A stretch of 62,539 nucleotides of DNA from an uncultured Pseudomonadota bacterium (GTDB lineage Bacteria > Myxococcota_A > UBA796 > UBA9615), in assembly GCA_937891735.1 (NCBI GenBank), contig CALAGR010000199.1, forward strand, positions 1 through 62,539, read 5' to 3'. How positions within the stretch are numbered: position 1 is the first letter of the stretch; every line of letters begins with the position of its first letter. Shown here one piece after another: positions 37,048-46,359 of this stretch. A program made the position numbers and the translations under genes. The notes beneath the pieces were generated by a model. It had not been told where the DNA came from, made no database searches, and worked only from the letters and a program-made list of their open reading frames with translations.

Positions 37048-37755
37048 TCAGCCCCGCAGGATCTCCACCTCGATGGCCTGTCCCGGATCGAAGCCCACGA
37101 TGGCGTGTCGTGCGCGGAAGGTCAGCTTGAGCCGGTTTCCGATCCGGTGCACTTCGAGGAAGTTGAGCACGGCCCCCGATCCTGCGCCCACCACCGGGAC
37201 GAATCGCGTGATGCGGGCGCCGCCGATGATGGCCACGCGCATCAGGACCGCGCGGGCCGCCTGGACCAGCAGCGGGTTCGAGAACGCGCCGACGCCGGTG
37301 ACGACGACCGGCAGCCGACGCATGAGCTCGGCTTCGGTGCCTTCCCAGTCCACCTTGGCCCCGACCGCCGCGGCGAGCGCCTTCCACAGCTCGATCTCAC
37401 CCTTTCCGGTGCGGTAGTCGACCCCGTAGGCCAGCGAGAGCCGTTGCGCGAGGCGCAGCAGGAGCACCATCAGGTGCATCAACCCCGGAGGGAGCCCGAT
37501 CCATCCGCCGAAGCCGAGCGAGGCCCCCGACAGGGCGGCCGCCCGGCGCGCGTCCTTGATGTACCGGTGAGCGACCGAGTCGATCAGCTCCACGGGCAGC
37601 AGACCGGAGTCCTCGATCCGCTGGAGCCGCTCGTCCCCGCTGGACAGATCCGCCAGCACGGACGCCGGCTCGACGGACGCCAAGCGATACAGTCCCTGGA
37701 CGAGGCCATCGTCCAGGGCATCGAGGATGCTGCGGCCCAGGTCTTCTACGTTCAT
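37048..37755 (-). CDS. EcsC-family protein
   Basis: A 235-residue member of the EcsC family, whose biochemical role is not established. Typical features are the hydrophobic Gly-rich central part (AALSGASLGFGGWIGLPPGL) and LPVVVTGVGAFSNPLLVQAA followed by GAGSGAVLNFLEVHRIG. The start is ATG 37755. A TATACT on the minus strand (37770-37775) could be its -10 box with a very short leader. It is divergent from the gene at 37868. Confidence 0.75.
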   Translation of the reverse strand: MNVEDLGRSILDALDDGLVQGLYRLASVEPASVLADLSSGDERLQRIEDSGLLPVELIDSVAHRYIKDARRAAALSGASLGFGGWIGLPPGLMHLMVLLLRLAQRLSLAYGVDYRTGKGEIELWKALAAAVGAKVDWEGTEAELMRRLPVVVTGVGAFSNPLLVQAARAVLMRVAIIGGARITRFVPVVGAGSGAVLNFLEVHRIGNRLKLTFRARHAIVGFDPGQAIEVEILRG

Positions 37756-37867
37756 GCGTGCGGCCCGCGAGTATAGACATCCCGGCCGCAGTCCTGGCCT
37801 CGGCTTTGCCTCCCCCGCGGCGGGCGGGTTAGACTCATCCGGTCGCGCTGTAACCAGGAGCAGGCCC

Positions 37868-39004
37868 TTGAACATGGACGCCCTCTACGGACCGGAGCTC
37901 CAGAAGGAGCTGGCCGCACTGCCGCGACCTCACCCATCCTTCCTGGTGTCCCTGCTCACGCGTGACGAGCCGGCGATCGTCGCGTTCCGTGTCCAGATCG
38001 AGACCTGGTGGGAGAACATCGGCACGGACGCTCGGGAGCGGTACGCCGAGAGGCTGCAGTCGCTGGAGAACGAGGTGTTCTTCCAGGCCTTCGCAGAGCT
38101 CGCGGTGCACGAGATCCTGCGGTACCACGACGTGCGCGTGGAGGGTCACGCGACGGTGCCCGGCGGGACCATGCGGGCGCTGTCGGGAGACGATCCCGAG
38201 CCCTTTGGGCTGGGGGTCCTGGCCTACCTGCCGGAGATCCAGATCCGCGGCTCCATGAGCGTGTACCGGCACCTCGTGCGCGAGCTGAACCAGATCCACC
38301 ACCACTACTACTTCAGCGTGTACCTGAAGCGGTGGCTGCCCTACGACTTCGACCCGCGCCCCATCAAGCGCGCGCTCGAGGTGTGGCTCGATTCGCTGGA
38401 CGACGGCTCCTGGCACGGCAAGTACGCCGAGTACCGGGACGAGAACATCCACCTCGAGTTCTCGATCCTCGACAAGCTCAACGAGGATCGCCGGGATCTG
38501 GTCCGGTTCCGGATCTCGCCCCTGCGCTCACCCGAGGTGCTCGACAAGGTCGGGGAGTCCGTCACCACCCTCGTCAACGAGGCGAACGCCGGTCCCCACG
38601 CAGATCTGCCGCTGGTGGCGACCGTGTTCAGCAACGAGGACTGGGCGCTGCCCGAGTCCTTCCTGCACGACTACGTCTACGGCAAGCCGGACTACGCGTT
38701 CAACTGGACCACCCACGGGGGCCGGACTGAGCGCATGAAGGCCTACCAGCGGAGCAGCGCCAAGTACGGCCTGTTCGTGAACGAGCACTTCGACAAGGTG
38801 TCGGCGCTGCTGCTCGTGGACAAGGAGTGGGAGCGCGACAAGGTCGTGTTCTCGCTGCGGGTCATGCACAACCCGTGGGCGAAGCACCCCCTGGACCCGA
38901 GCGTGTTCGGCGACTTCGCCCAGTACCGCGCGGTGGACACCGACGGAGACACCGTGTTCCTCGGGTGGGACAACAGCGAACGCGCCCGCTTCCGGCTCCC
39001 CTGA
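37868..39004 (+). CDS. Hypothetical protein
   Basis: A 378-residue soluble protein with no signal peptide; I do not recognise the family. It is rich in aromatic and charged residues (LNQIHHHYYFSVYLKRWLPY and FNWTTHGGRTERMKAYQRSS) and has a conserved-looking end (VMHNPWAKHPLDPSVFGDF). TTG 37868 has AGGAG 7 bases upstream; ATG 37874 is the alternative. tdk follows 33 bases later, so the two may be co-transcribed. No enzymatic motif could be named. Confidence 0.72.
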   Translation: MNMDALYGPELQKELAALPRPHPSFLVSLLTRDEPAIVAFRVQIETWWENIGTDARERYAERLQSLENEVFFQAFAELAVHEILRYHDVRVEGHATVPGGTMRALSGDDPEPFGLGVLAYLPEIQIRGSMSVYRHLVRELNQIHHHYYFSVYLKRWLPYDFDPRPIKRALEVWLDSLDDGSWHGKYAEYRDENIHLEFSILDKLNEDRRDLVRFRISPLRSPEVLDKVGESVTTLVNEANAGPHADLPLVATVFSNEDWALPESFLHDYVYGKPDYAFNWTTHGGRTERMKAYQRSSAKYGLFVNEHFDKVSALLLVDKEWERDKVVFSLRVMHNPWAKHPLDPSVFGDFAQYRAVDTDGDTVFLGWDNSERARFRLP

Positions 39005-39037
39005 GCGGCTGCCGCTCGTCCTCACCCGGTTTCCTTC

Positions 39038-39652
39038 ATGCACCCCACCCACGTCCGCGGCACCGGTTGGCTCGAGGTGGTCACGGGCTGCATGTTCTCC
39101 GGGAAGACCGAGGAACTGATCCGTCGCGTGGTCCGCGCCCGCTACGCCCGGCAGGACGTCCTGATCTTCAAGCCGAGGCTCGACCAGCGCTACTCGGCGA
39201 CGGAGGTGGTCAGCCACTCGCGCGTGTCTCTAGAGGCGCAGCTCGTCGAGCGGGCTGAGGAGATCTGGCACCTCGGGCAGGGCAAGCAGGTGGTCGCCAT
39301 CGACGAGGTGCAGTTCTTCGGGATGGATGTGGTGCCCGTGGCGGAGAGCCTGGCCAACGCCGGGTCCCGGGTCATCATCGCCGGCCTCGACCAGGACTAC
39401 CGGGGCCAGCCGTTCGAGCCCGTGCCCACCCTGATGGCCCTGGCCGAGTTCGTGACCAAGAACCTGGCCATCTGCATGCAGTGCGGAAACCCCGCGGACC
39501 GGTCCCAGCGGCTCGTCAACCGGACCGAGCGGGTGCTGGTCGGCGAGGCGGATGCGTACGAAGCGCGCTGCCGCCGCTGCTTCTCTCCAGACCTGCCGGG
39601 CGAGATCCAGCAATCGCTCCTGGCTCGACCCCAGGCCCCGCCCGCGCAATGA
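39038..39652 (+). CDS. tdk: Thymidine kinase (type II)
   Basis: A 204-residue enzyme that phosphorylates thymidine to dTMP. It has P-loop GCMFSGKTEELI (K23), the second motif AIDEVQFF, the lasso/substrate region GLDQDYRGQPFEP, and a zinc site from CMQCG and CRRCF. Length and motifs are complete. Its TGA overlaps the ATG of the next gene (ATGA at 39649). Confidence 0.95.
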   Translation: MHPTHVRGTGWLEVVTGCMFSGKTEELIRRVVRARYARQDVLIFKPRLDQRYSATEVVSHSRVSLEAQLVERAEEIWHLGQGKQVVAIDEVQFFGMDVVPVAESLANAGSRVIIAGLDQDYRGQPFEPVPTLMALAEFVTKNLAICMQCGNPADRSQRLVNRTERVLVGEADAYEARCRRCFSPDLPGEIQQSLLARPQAPPAQ

Positions 39653-40752
39653 GGTCCGGGGGGATCCTGGCCGCGATGCTCCTGGCCGGCTGCGCCTTGG
39701 ACGCGCCGCCGCTGCCCGATCCCACCCCCTCACCGCCTCCACCCCTGCACGACCCGACGGCGCCGGGGCCCTTCGCGGTCGGATCCCGGACCATCTGGGT
39801 GTGGGACGCGGACCGGTCGCGGGGCTTCGACGCCGAGGTCTGGTACCCGGCCATCGCGGGCACGGGAAGCGGTGAGGCGCCGCCGTTCGGGCTCATGCAC
39901 AGCGAGGTGGACGCCGCCCCGGACCTCACCGAGGCGCCGATGCCGCTCATCGCGTTCTCCCACGGAAGTCGCGGGATCCGCGCCCAGTCGGTGAGCCACA
40001 CCGAGTGGTTGGCGACCCATGGGTACGTCGTCGTGGCCCCAGACCATCCGGGCAACACCATCTTCGACGACGCGGAGGCCGTGCCGCTGTGGCAGTCCGC
40101 CTGGGACCGACCCCAGGACATCTCCGCGGCCATCGACGTGGTGCTGCGCCTCTCCGACACGTCTGCAGATCCGCTGCACGACGCCGTCGATCCGGCCCGG
40201 ATCGGTGCCGTGGGCCACAGCTTCGGATCCTGGACGGCGATGATGCTCGCGGGTCAGGTCGCGACCCAGGGACCGTTCGAGGAGCTGCCCCCGGAGGCGC
40301 CGCCGCCGCCCTGGAACCTCCGGGACGAGCGGGTCCTCGCCGCGATCCCGATGGCGCCCGGAGGGTACGACTCGGTGGCCGGCAGCCTCGCCGCCACCCC
40401 AGTGCCGATCCTGTACATGGCGAGTGCCGGAGACGAGATCCTGCCCGTCGAGGAGGAGGCGATCCCCCTGTACGAGGGCACCCCCGGCGCCGGCCTGGCG
40501 ATGCTCCAGGGGGCCGGCCACTTCACCTACAGCGACCTGTGCTCGTTCCTGCCCACCTTCGGGGATGGCTGCGGCGAGGGCTGGCTGGATCCGGACCTCG
40601 CGTGGCCCGTCACCAACGCCTGGGCGGGGGCATTCCTGGGCCTGCATGTGAAGGGGGATGACCGCTACCTGCCCTGGCTCGACAGCGAGCGCGAGGTGCC
40701 GGAGTGGGCCTCGATCATCTGGAAGGACGGGGCGCCGTCGGCCGACCGCTGA
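39649..40752 (+). CDS. Alpha/beta-hydrolase lipoprotein
   Basis: A 367-residue lipoprotein hydrolase resembling the platelet-activating-factor acetylhydrolase / PET-hydrolase-like family. The lipobox is LLAGC, followed by a Pro-rich spacer (PPLPDPTPSPPPPLHDP). Catalytic residues can be placed: nucleophile S191 in GHSFGSW, D262 in SAGDEILP and H291 in GAGHFTY. The oxyanion strand reads IAFSHGSRG. An ester substrate is likely but unknown. It is translationally coupled to tdk, a pairing with no obvious meaning. Confidence 0.8.
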   Translation: MRSGGILAAMLLAGCALDAPPLPDPTPSPPPPLHDPTAPGPFAVGSRTIWVWDADRSRGFDAEVWYPAIAGTGSGEAPPFGLMHSEVDAAPDLTEAPMPLIAFSHGSRGIRAQSVSHTEWLATHGYVVVAPDHPGNTIFDDAEAVPLWQSAWDRPQDISAAIDVVLRLSDTSADPLHDAVDPARIGAVGHSFGSWTAMMLAGQVATQGPFEELPPEAPPPPWNLRDERVLAAIPMAPGGYDSVAGSLAATPVPILYMASAGDEILPVEEEAIPLYEGTPGAGLAMLQGAGHFTYSDLCSFLPTFGDGCGEGWLDPDLAWPVTNAWAGAFLGLHVKGDDRYLPWLDSEREVPEWASIIWKDGAPSADR

Positions 40753-40846
40753 GCGGCAGGCCGCACGCGAAGGCGTCCGAACCATCCGGGGCAGATGAGG
40801 TGCCGCGCATCCATTCCGCGTTTTGAACCCTCTGCCGTTCGCCAAC

Positions 40847-40875
40847 CCGCGTGCTATCTTCGTTGCCTCACTCTA
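40847..40875 (+). promoter_or_regulatory. Candidate -10 element upstream of the first giant surface protein
   Basis: A GCTATCTTCG-TT-GCCTC string has TATCTT at 40855-40860. The same GCTATCTTCG-NN-GCCTC block occurs at 53552-53567 upstream of the thioredoxin-like lipoprotein. No good -35 box sits 16-18 bases upstream in either copy. The rest of the 199-base gap after 40752 shows nothing else recognisable. Confidence 0.3.
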
Positions 40876-40951
40876 GAGGGAGCAGCGGTCGCGGGCCCAG
40901 TCGCACAAAGGCGTCTCGGGCAGGGTGGGGCCGCTGCACAAGAGGATGTAC

Positions 40952-43900
40952 ATGAACCCCGTTTCTTCGATCAGCTTCGGTCTGCGCCGCGTCATTGTGA
41001 CGCTGGGGCTCCTCGTGGTGCTCGCGATTCCTGCGACCGCCTCGGCCCACACCGTCCAGATCTGCTGGCAGGACAACGGCGGCGTGACCACGTTCTACGC
41101 CGGCACCTACCACAGCCCGACCGAGGGTCCGTCCCCCATCGGTGGCATCATCGTCGATGGGTTCACCTACCCCTTCTCCGGGTGGATCACCCGCACGGCC
41201 CTGCCGGGCTCGGCGTCCTGCTCCTGGTCGACCGCCGGCTCGGGCGTTCCGGGGGTCAACCACTACCAGACCTTCACGGCTGGCTTCGCGCCAGGCTCGC
41301 ACACGATCAGCTTCACGGCCACGAACGTCGTCCAGGCACCTTGGGCGGCCTTCCCGCAGCTCTCGTTCGGCGGCGGCGCCTGCGCGGACGCCGACTTCGA
41401 CGGCATCTGTGACAACGTCGATGCCTGCCCCCTCGACTTCTCCAACGACGCCGACGGCGACGGCATCTGCGCCAACCTCGACAACTGCCCCCTGACCTAC
41501 AACCCGAATCAGACCGACGCCAACGGCAACGGCCAGGGTGACGTCTGCGAAGGCGTGGTCTGCGGCAACGGGCTCGTCCAGGGCGCCGAGCAGTGCGACG
41601 ACGGGAACATCGCCGGCGGCGACGGGTGCTCCGCGATCTGCACGGTCGAGCTGCCCCCGCCCACGTGCACCGGCTCCGGCGCGACCACGTTCAACGTCAA
41701 CGTCGGTACCGCGTTCTCGACCAGCTTCACGGGGGCGGCCCCCGGCGGCGGCACGGTCTCCGCGAGCCTGGTGACCCTCCCCGCCGCGGCGAGCCTGAGC
41801 CCCACCTCGGGCGCGTCGCCGCTGAGCACGACCCTCAACTGGACCCCCGGGTCAGGCGACTTCGGCCAGACCTACATCGGGCAGGTGCAGATCGCCGACA
41901 ACACCGGAGCCACAGCGGCGTGCCCGCTGACCCTGGTGGTGGCCGGCAACAACCCGCCCATCGCCCAGGCGAACGGCGGCTACACCGGCAGCAAGACGAC
42001 CACCACCACGGTCAGCTCGATCGGCTCGAGCGACTCCGACGGCACGATCACCAGCATCGAGTGGGACTGCTACGGCACTGGCACCTTCGTGCCCGCGAGC
42101 ACCACGCCCGGTGCGTTCAGCTGCCCCGCCAACCCCATGGGCGGCACCTACACCGCGACCGTGCGGGTGACCGATGACCAGAACGCCACCGCCACGGACA
42201 CCGCGACCATCACCGTGCCCAACGCCGGACCGATCGCGGAAGCCAACGGGCCGTATCCGGTGGTGCAGATCAACGCGGCTCCGGTGCCTGTCACGATCAG
42301 CAGCGCTGGCTCCGTCGACGGGGACGGCGGAACGCTGACCTACGGGTGGGACTGCGACACCTCCGACGGCACCACCTACGCGAGCAACACGAGCACCATC
42401 GTGTGCACCTACGCCACCAGCGGCACCATCGTCGGCTCGCTCCAGGTGTGTGACCCCGAAGGCCAGTGCGCCACGGACATCTTCGTCGTGCTCGTGAACT
42501 CGTCCCCCGTCGGTGTGACCGGCGGGCCGTACGAGGGCGACGAGGGGGTGGCGATTCCCATCAACGGCGGCGGCTCCGGCGACTACGACGGGACCATCGT
42601 GCAGTGGGAGTGGGACTGCCAGGAGGACGGCGTCTTCGAGATCGTGTCCAACCAGCCCCTGGCGAGCTGCACCTACGACGACAACGGCGTGTACGCCATC
42701 GCCCTGCGGGTGACGGACAACGACGGCAGCACGAACGTCGTGCTGACGACCATCGCCACCGACAACGTCGCGCCCCTCATCACCTCCGCCAACTTCCCGG
42801 CGGGGGCCAGCCAGGGCAACTCGGCGGCCTTCTCGGCCACCGCGACCGACGTGGCCGGGGACACCGTGTCCTACCTGTGGAGCTTCGGTGACGGCACCAC
42901 GGCGGCCGGCGCCGCGGTCAACCACGTCTGGACCGCGGCCGGCACCTACACCGTGACGCTGACCGCCTCGGACGAGGACGGCGGGAACAGCTCCACGACC
43001 GCCTCCGTGGTGGTCGGAAACGTCGGGCCGAACATCGTGTCGTTCAACATCCCGAGCACCGGCGTCGAGCTCGGCAGCCTGTCCTTCACGGGCTTCGCCA
43101 CGGACATCGGAAACGATCCCCTGATCTATGCCTGGGACTTCGGTGACGGCGCCACCACCAACGGTGGCACCGTCCAGCACCCCTTCGCCGACGACGGCGT
43201 GTACATCGTCACGCTGACGGTCACGGACATCAACGGCGGATCCAGCTCGGTCACGGGCACCGTCACGATCAGCAACGTCAACCCGCAGATCACCGGCGCG
43301 ATCATCCCCACCGGCGGCGACGAGGGCGTGTCGCTGAACTTCAGCGCGACTGGCACCGACGTGGCCAGCGACACGCTGACGTTCACCTGGAGCTTCGGCG
43401 ACGGCGCCACCGCGACGGGCGGGTCCGTGACGCACGTGTATGACGACAACGCCACCTATGCGGTGACCCTGCTGCTCACGGACGAAGACGGCGGCAGCGC
43501 CACCACGGGTGCGAACCTGCCGATCGCCAACGTGAACCCGGAGATCGCGAACGTGCTCATCCCCGCGACCGCGGGCGAGGGCATGATCGTCCCGATGAGC
43601 GCTGACGCTGTGGACGCCGCGGGCGACGTCCTCACCTTCGCCTGGGACTACGGCGACGGCGGCACCGACACCTACGTGCTGGCCCAGGGCGCCGCGAGCT
43701 CCGCCACGAGCCACTCGTACGACGATGAAGGCACCTACAACATCACCCTGGTGGTGACCGACGACGACGGTGGCTTCGACATCTTCAACCAGTCCGTCAT
43801 CACGATCGGCAACCTCGACCCGGTCGTGTCGTCGTTCACGGTGCCCAACGGCAGCGAGGGTGACCTGCTCAGTTTCGCGGTCGTCGCCACGGACGCGCCG

Positions 43901-46204
43901 GGCGATCCGCTGACCTACGCCTGGAACTTCGGAGACGGGACCACCGCCACCGGGGACACCGCGACCCACACCTACACGGACAGCGGCAACTTCACGGTGT
44001 CGGTGACCATCCAGGACGACGGCGAGGGTGGTGTGACGACCGTCTCCCAGGTCGCCAACATCCTCAACGTGGCCCCGACGATCACCAGCCTCGTGGCGCC
44101 GGCCACCGGCGGCGAGGGCGAGGCGCTGCTCTTCGAGGTGGAGACGGACGACGCCGGCATTGACGACCTGCCCGACCACGTCGCCATCTGGACGTGGGGC
44201 GACGGCGCCTCGGACGTGGGCTTCAGCCTGACGCACGCGTACATCGACCAGGGCACCTGGACCGTCACGCTGACCGTGGACGACGGCGACAACGGCCAGG
44301 TCGTTCAGACGATGACCGTGGTGACCGAGAACGTCGCTCCGACCATCACCTCGACGCCTCCCGTCAACGCCATCCAGGGCATCCTGTACACCTACCAGGT
44401 GGTGGTGGACGAGCCCGGCGACGACGTGCTGACGTTCACGCTGGCCCCCTCGGCCCCTGCGGGGATGACCATCAACAGCGCCACGGGGCTCATCGAGTTC
44501 ACCGGCACCTATGCGCAGTCGTTCACCGGTCCCTACACCATCGTCATCGGCGTGAGCGACGGTGAGGGTGGCGTGGATGGACAGGTCTACACCCTCAACG
44601 TGCTCTCCGCGGACAGCGACGGTGACGGCATCGCCGATGACTGGGAGACCGCCAACGGGCTCAACCCCAACGACCCGAACGACGGCAACCTCGACCTCGA
44701 TCTGGACGGGCTGACGAACGTCCAGGAGTTCGGCCTCGACCAGGACCCGTGGACCTTCGACGGCCCCGGCGCCCCGACGCTCGTGTTCCCGATCGGCGGC
44801 GAGGAGATCGACACGGACCGGCCCGACCTCACCGTGGACAACGCGGTGGACCCGAACGGTGACGCGCTCGTGTACGAGTTCAAGGTGTTCTCCGACGCGG
44901 CCCTGGCGAACCTCGTGACCACTGCGACCGGGATCGGCGAGGACGCCTCGGGCACCACCTTCTGGAAGGTGGACATCAGCCTCACCGAGAACACGGACTT
45001 CTGGTGGCGGGCCCGCGCCAATGACGGCAACGTCAACGGCGCCTGGAGCGCCAAGGGCTCGATGTTCGTGAACGCCGAAAACGACATGCCGGACGACACC
45101 GCGCTGGTGTGGCCCATCGGCGGCGAGCCCTCCGGCTCCCTGACCCCGGCCCTGGAGTGGAACGTCGCGACCGACGTGGATCGGGACGAGGTCCTGTACG
45201 ACGTGGAGGTGTTCGACGCGGCGGGCGAGGTCCTGATCGCCTCGGCGACGGGTGTGACCGCCACCGCTGGCGACCTCACGACCACCTGGATCGTGGACAC
45301 GGCCCTCGAAGAGGACACCGTGTACAGCTGGCGCGTGCTGCCGGTGGACGAGCACGGCCTCGAGGGCAACTGGACCGATCTGGAGACCTTCTTCTCGGAC
45401 GCCACGAACGAGCTGCCCGTGGGCGTCGAGTTCATCGCGCCCATCGACGGCTCGACGATGGCCATCATCAGCCCGGCGCTGGTGGCGACCGAGGGTTGGG
45501 ATCCCGAGGGCACGGACCTGACCTACCTGTTCGAGGTGGACACGTCCTCGACCTTCGACGGCGGGGACTACCGGAGCGCGGAGCGGCCGGGCACCGGTGC
45601 CGGCACCGTGACGTGGGATCTGCTGGTCGCCGGCATCGCCCTGCCCACGGACAGCATGGTGTACGCCCGGGTGCGCGGCGTGGACGAGGCGGGCCTCGCC
45701 TCTGCCCCCGACACGATCTCGTTCTTCGTGCGCGGCGAGAACGACGCGCCGAACATCCCCGTCCTGCTCTCCCCGGAGGATGGCCTGGAGGGCACCGATT
45801 CGACCCCCGAGCTGGTGGTCGAGACCCCCATCGATCCCGAAGGGGACACGGCGTTCGTCGAGTTCATCATCACCAGTGACATCGGCCTTACCGACGTGCT
45901 CGGCGGCGTGGCGAGCGTGGTGGGTGCCGGCGAGACGACCCGCTGGATCGTGAACCCGCCGGTGTACGGCAACTACTACTGGTCCGCGCGCTCCATCGAC
46001 ATCGACGGAGCGACCTCGGACTGGGCGGAGCCGTGGGTCTACAGGGCGCCCGACGCCCCGGCCTCGCCCGGTGACGACGACGACAGCACGGACGGAGTCG
46101 GCGGCTGCGATTGCAGCAGCTCGCTGTCCGGCTCGGGTGCGGCGCCGGGCCTCGCCCTGCTGCTGGCCCTGTTCCCGGTGGTGGCGCTGCGCCGCCGCCG
46201 CTGA
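40952..46204 (+). CDS. Giant surface protein with PKD stalk and MYXO-CTERM-like tail
   Basis: A 1750-residue secreted protein, with GAGG 6 bases before ATG 40952. In order: signal peptide (to TASAH); an unrecognised head of about 110 residues (TVQICWQDNGGVTTFYAGTY); thrombospondin type 3-like Ca repeats (DADFDGICDNVDACPLD); a Myxococcus-type Cys-rich repeat (CGNGLVQGAEQCDDGN); about nine PKD/Ig-like domains, six with W-x-x/F/Y/W-GDG signatures; a cadherin-like He_PIG domain; a DSDGDGIADDWE Ca loop; about four FnIII-like repeats; and a GDDDDSTDG linker. It ends with GGCDCSSSLSGSG, a hydrophobic segment and RRRR. It is likely anchored through the C-terminal Cys and displayed on the cell. The stalk is paralogous to the next gene. 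Confidence 0.88.
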   Translation: MNPVSSISFGLRRVIVTLGLLVVLAIPATASAHTVQICWQDNGGVTTFYAGTYHSPTEGPSPIGGIIVDGFTYPFSGWITRTALPGSASCSWSTAGSGVPGVNHYQTFTAGFAPGSHTISFTATNVVQAPWAAFPQLSFGGGACADADFDGICDNVDACPLDFSNDADGDGICANLDNCPLTYNPNQTDANGNGQGDVCEGVVCGNGLVQGAEQCDDGNIAGGDGCSAICTVELPPPTCTGSGATTFNVNVGTAFSTSFTGAAPGGGTVSASLVTLPAAASLSPTSGASPLSTTLNWTPGSGDFGQTYIGQVQIADNTGATAACPLTLVVAGNNPPIAQANGGYTGSKTTTTTVSSIGSSDSDGTITSIEWDCYGTGTFVPASTTPGAFSCPANPMGGTYTATVRVTDDQNATATDTATITVPNAGPIAEANGPYPVVQINAAPVPVTISSAGSVDGDGGTLTYGWDCDTSDGTTYASNTSTIVCTYATSGTIVGSLQVCDPEGQCATDIFVVLVNSSPVGVTGGPYEGDEGVAIPINGGGSGDYDGTIVQWEWDCQEDGVFEIVSNQPLASCTYDDNGVYAIALRVTDNDGSTNVVLTTIATDNVAPLITSANFPAGASQGNSAAFSATATDVAGDTVSYLWSFGDGTTAAGAAVNHVWTAAGTYTVTLTASDEDGGNSSTTASVVVGNVGPNIVSFNIPSTGVELGSLSFTGFATDIGNDPLIYAWDFGDGATTNGGTVQHPFADDGVYIVTLTVTDINGGSSSVTGTVTISNVNPQITGAIIPTGGDEGVSLNFSATGTDVASDTLTFTWSFGDGATATGGSVTHVYDDNATYAVTLLLTDEDGGSATTGANLPIANVNPEIANVLIPATAGEGMIVPMSADAVDAAGDVLTFAWDYGDGGTDTYVLAQGAASSATSHSYDDEGTYNITLVVTDDDGGFDIFNQSVITIGNLDPVVSSFTVPNGSEGDLLSFAVVATDAPGDPLTYAWNFGDGTTATGDTATHTYTDSGNFTVSVTIQDDGEGGVTTVSQVANILNVAPTITSLVAPATGGEGEALLFEVETDDAGIDDLPDHVAIWTWGDGASDVGFSLTHAYIDQGTWTVTLTVDDGDNGQVVQTMTVVTENVAPTITSTPPVNAIQGILYTYQVVVDEPGDDVLTFTLAPSAPAGMTINSATGLIEFTGTYAQSFTGPYTIVIGVSDGEGGVDGQVYTLNVLSADSDGDGIADDWETANGLNPNDPNDGNLDLDLDGLTNVQEFGLDQDPWTFDGPGAPTLVFPIGGEEIDTDRPDLTVDNAVDPNGDALVYEFKVFSDAALANLVTTATGIGEDASGTTFWKVDISLTENTDFWWRARANDGNVNGAWSAKGSMFVNAENDMPDDTALVWPIGGEPSGSLTPALEWNVATDVDRDEVLYDVEVFDAAGEVLIASATGVTATAGDLTTTWIVDTALEEDTVYSWRVLPVDEHGLEGNWTDLETFFSDATNELPVGVEFIAPIDGSTMAIISPALVATEGWDPEGTDLTYLFEVDTSSTFDGGDYRSAERPGTGAGTVTWDLLVAGIALPTDSMVYARVRGVDEAGLASAPDTISFFVRGENDAPNIPVLLSPEDGLEGTDSTPELVVETPIDPEGDTAFVEFIITSDIGLTDVLGGVASVVGAGETTRWIVNPPVYGNYYWSARSIDIDGATSDWAEPWVYRAPDAPASPGDDDDSTDGVGGCDCSSSLSGSGAAPGLALLLALFPVVALRRRR

Positions 46205-46221
46205 GCCAAGGAGTGTGACCC

Positions 46222-46245
46222 GGGGGCTCGCTTCGGCGGGCCCTC
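46222..46245 (+). terminator. Hairpin with TTCG tetraloop after the first giant surface gene
   Basis: GGGGGCTCGC-TTCG-GCGGGCCCTC forms a 10-bp stem (two G-T wobbles) with a very stable TTCG tetraloop, 18 bases after the stop codon. There is no T-run. Confidence 0.55.
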
Positions 46246-46359
46246 GGTGCTTGGGGACAAACCTGCCCGTGGCCACCAGAGTGGCAAACCGGTCATGGTC
46301 TGCGCGTCGATCTTGTTCGCGCCGGATCCGGGGGCCGCGATCAGTCGACTGAGGGACTC

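Noticed and set aside
40823-40860. TTGAAC with TATCTT as a -35/-10 pair
   Set aside because: The spacer is 26 bases, too long for a normal promoter; only the shared -10-like block is reported.
41852-46276. Very long open frame on the minus strand opposite the first giant protein, and similar long frames opposite 20785-25179, 25094-30526 and 46384-51441
   Set aside because: They mirror well-supported genes, have Arg/Val/His/Gly-rich composition with no domains, and arise because stop codons are rare in high-GC DNA.
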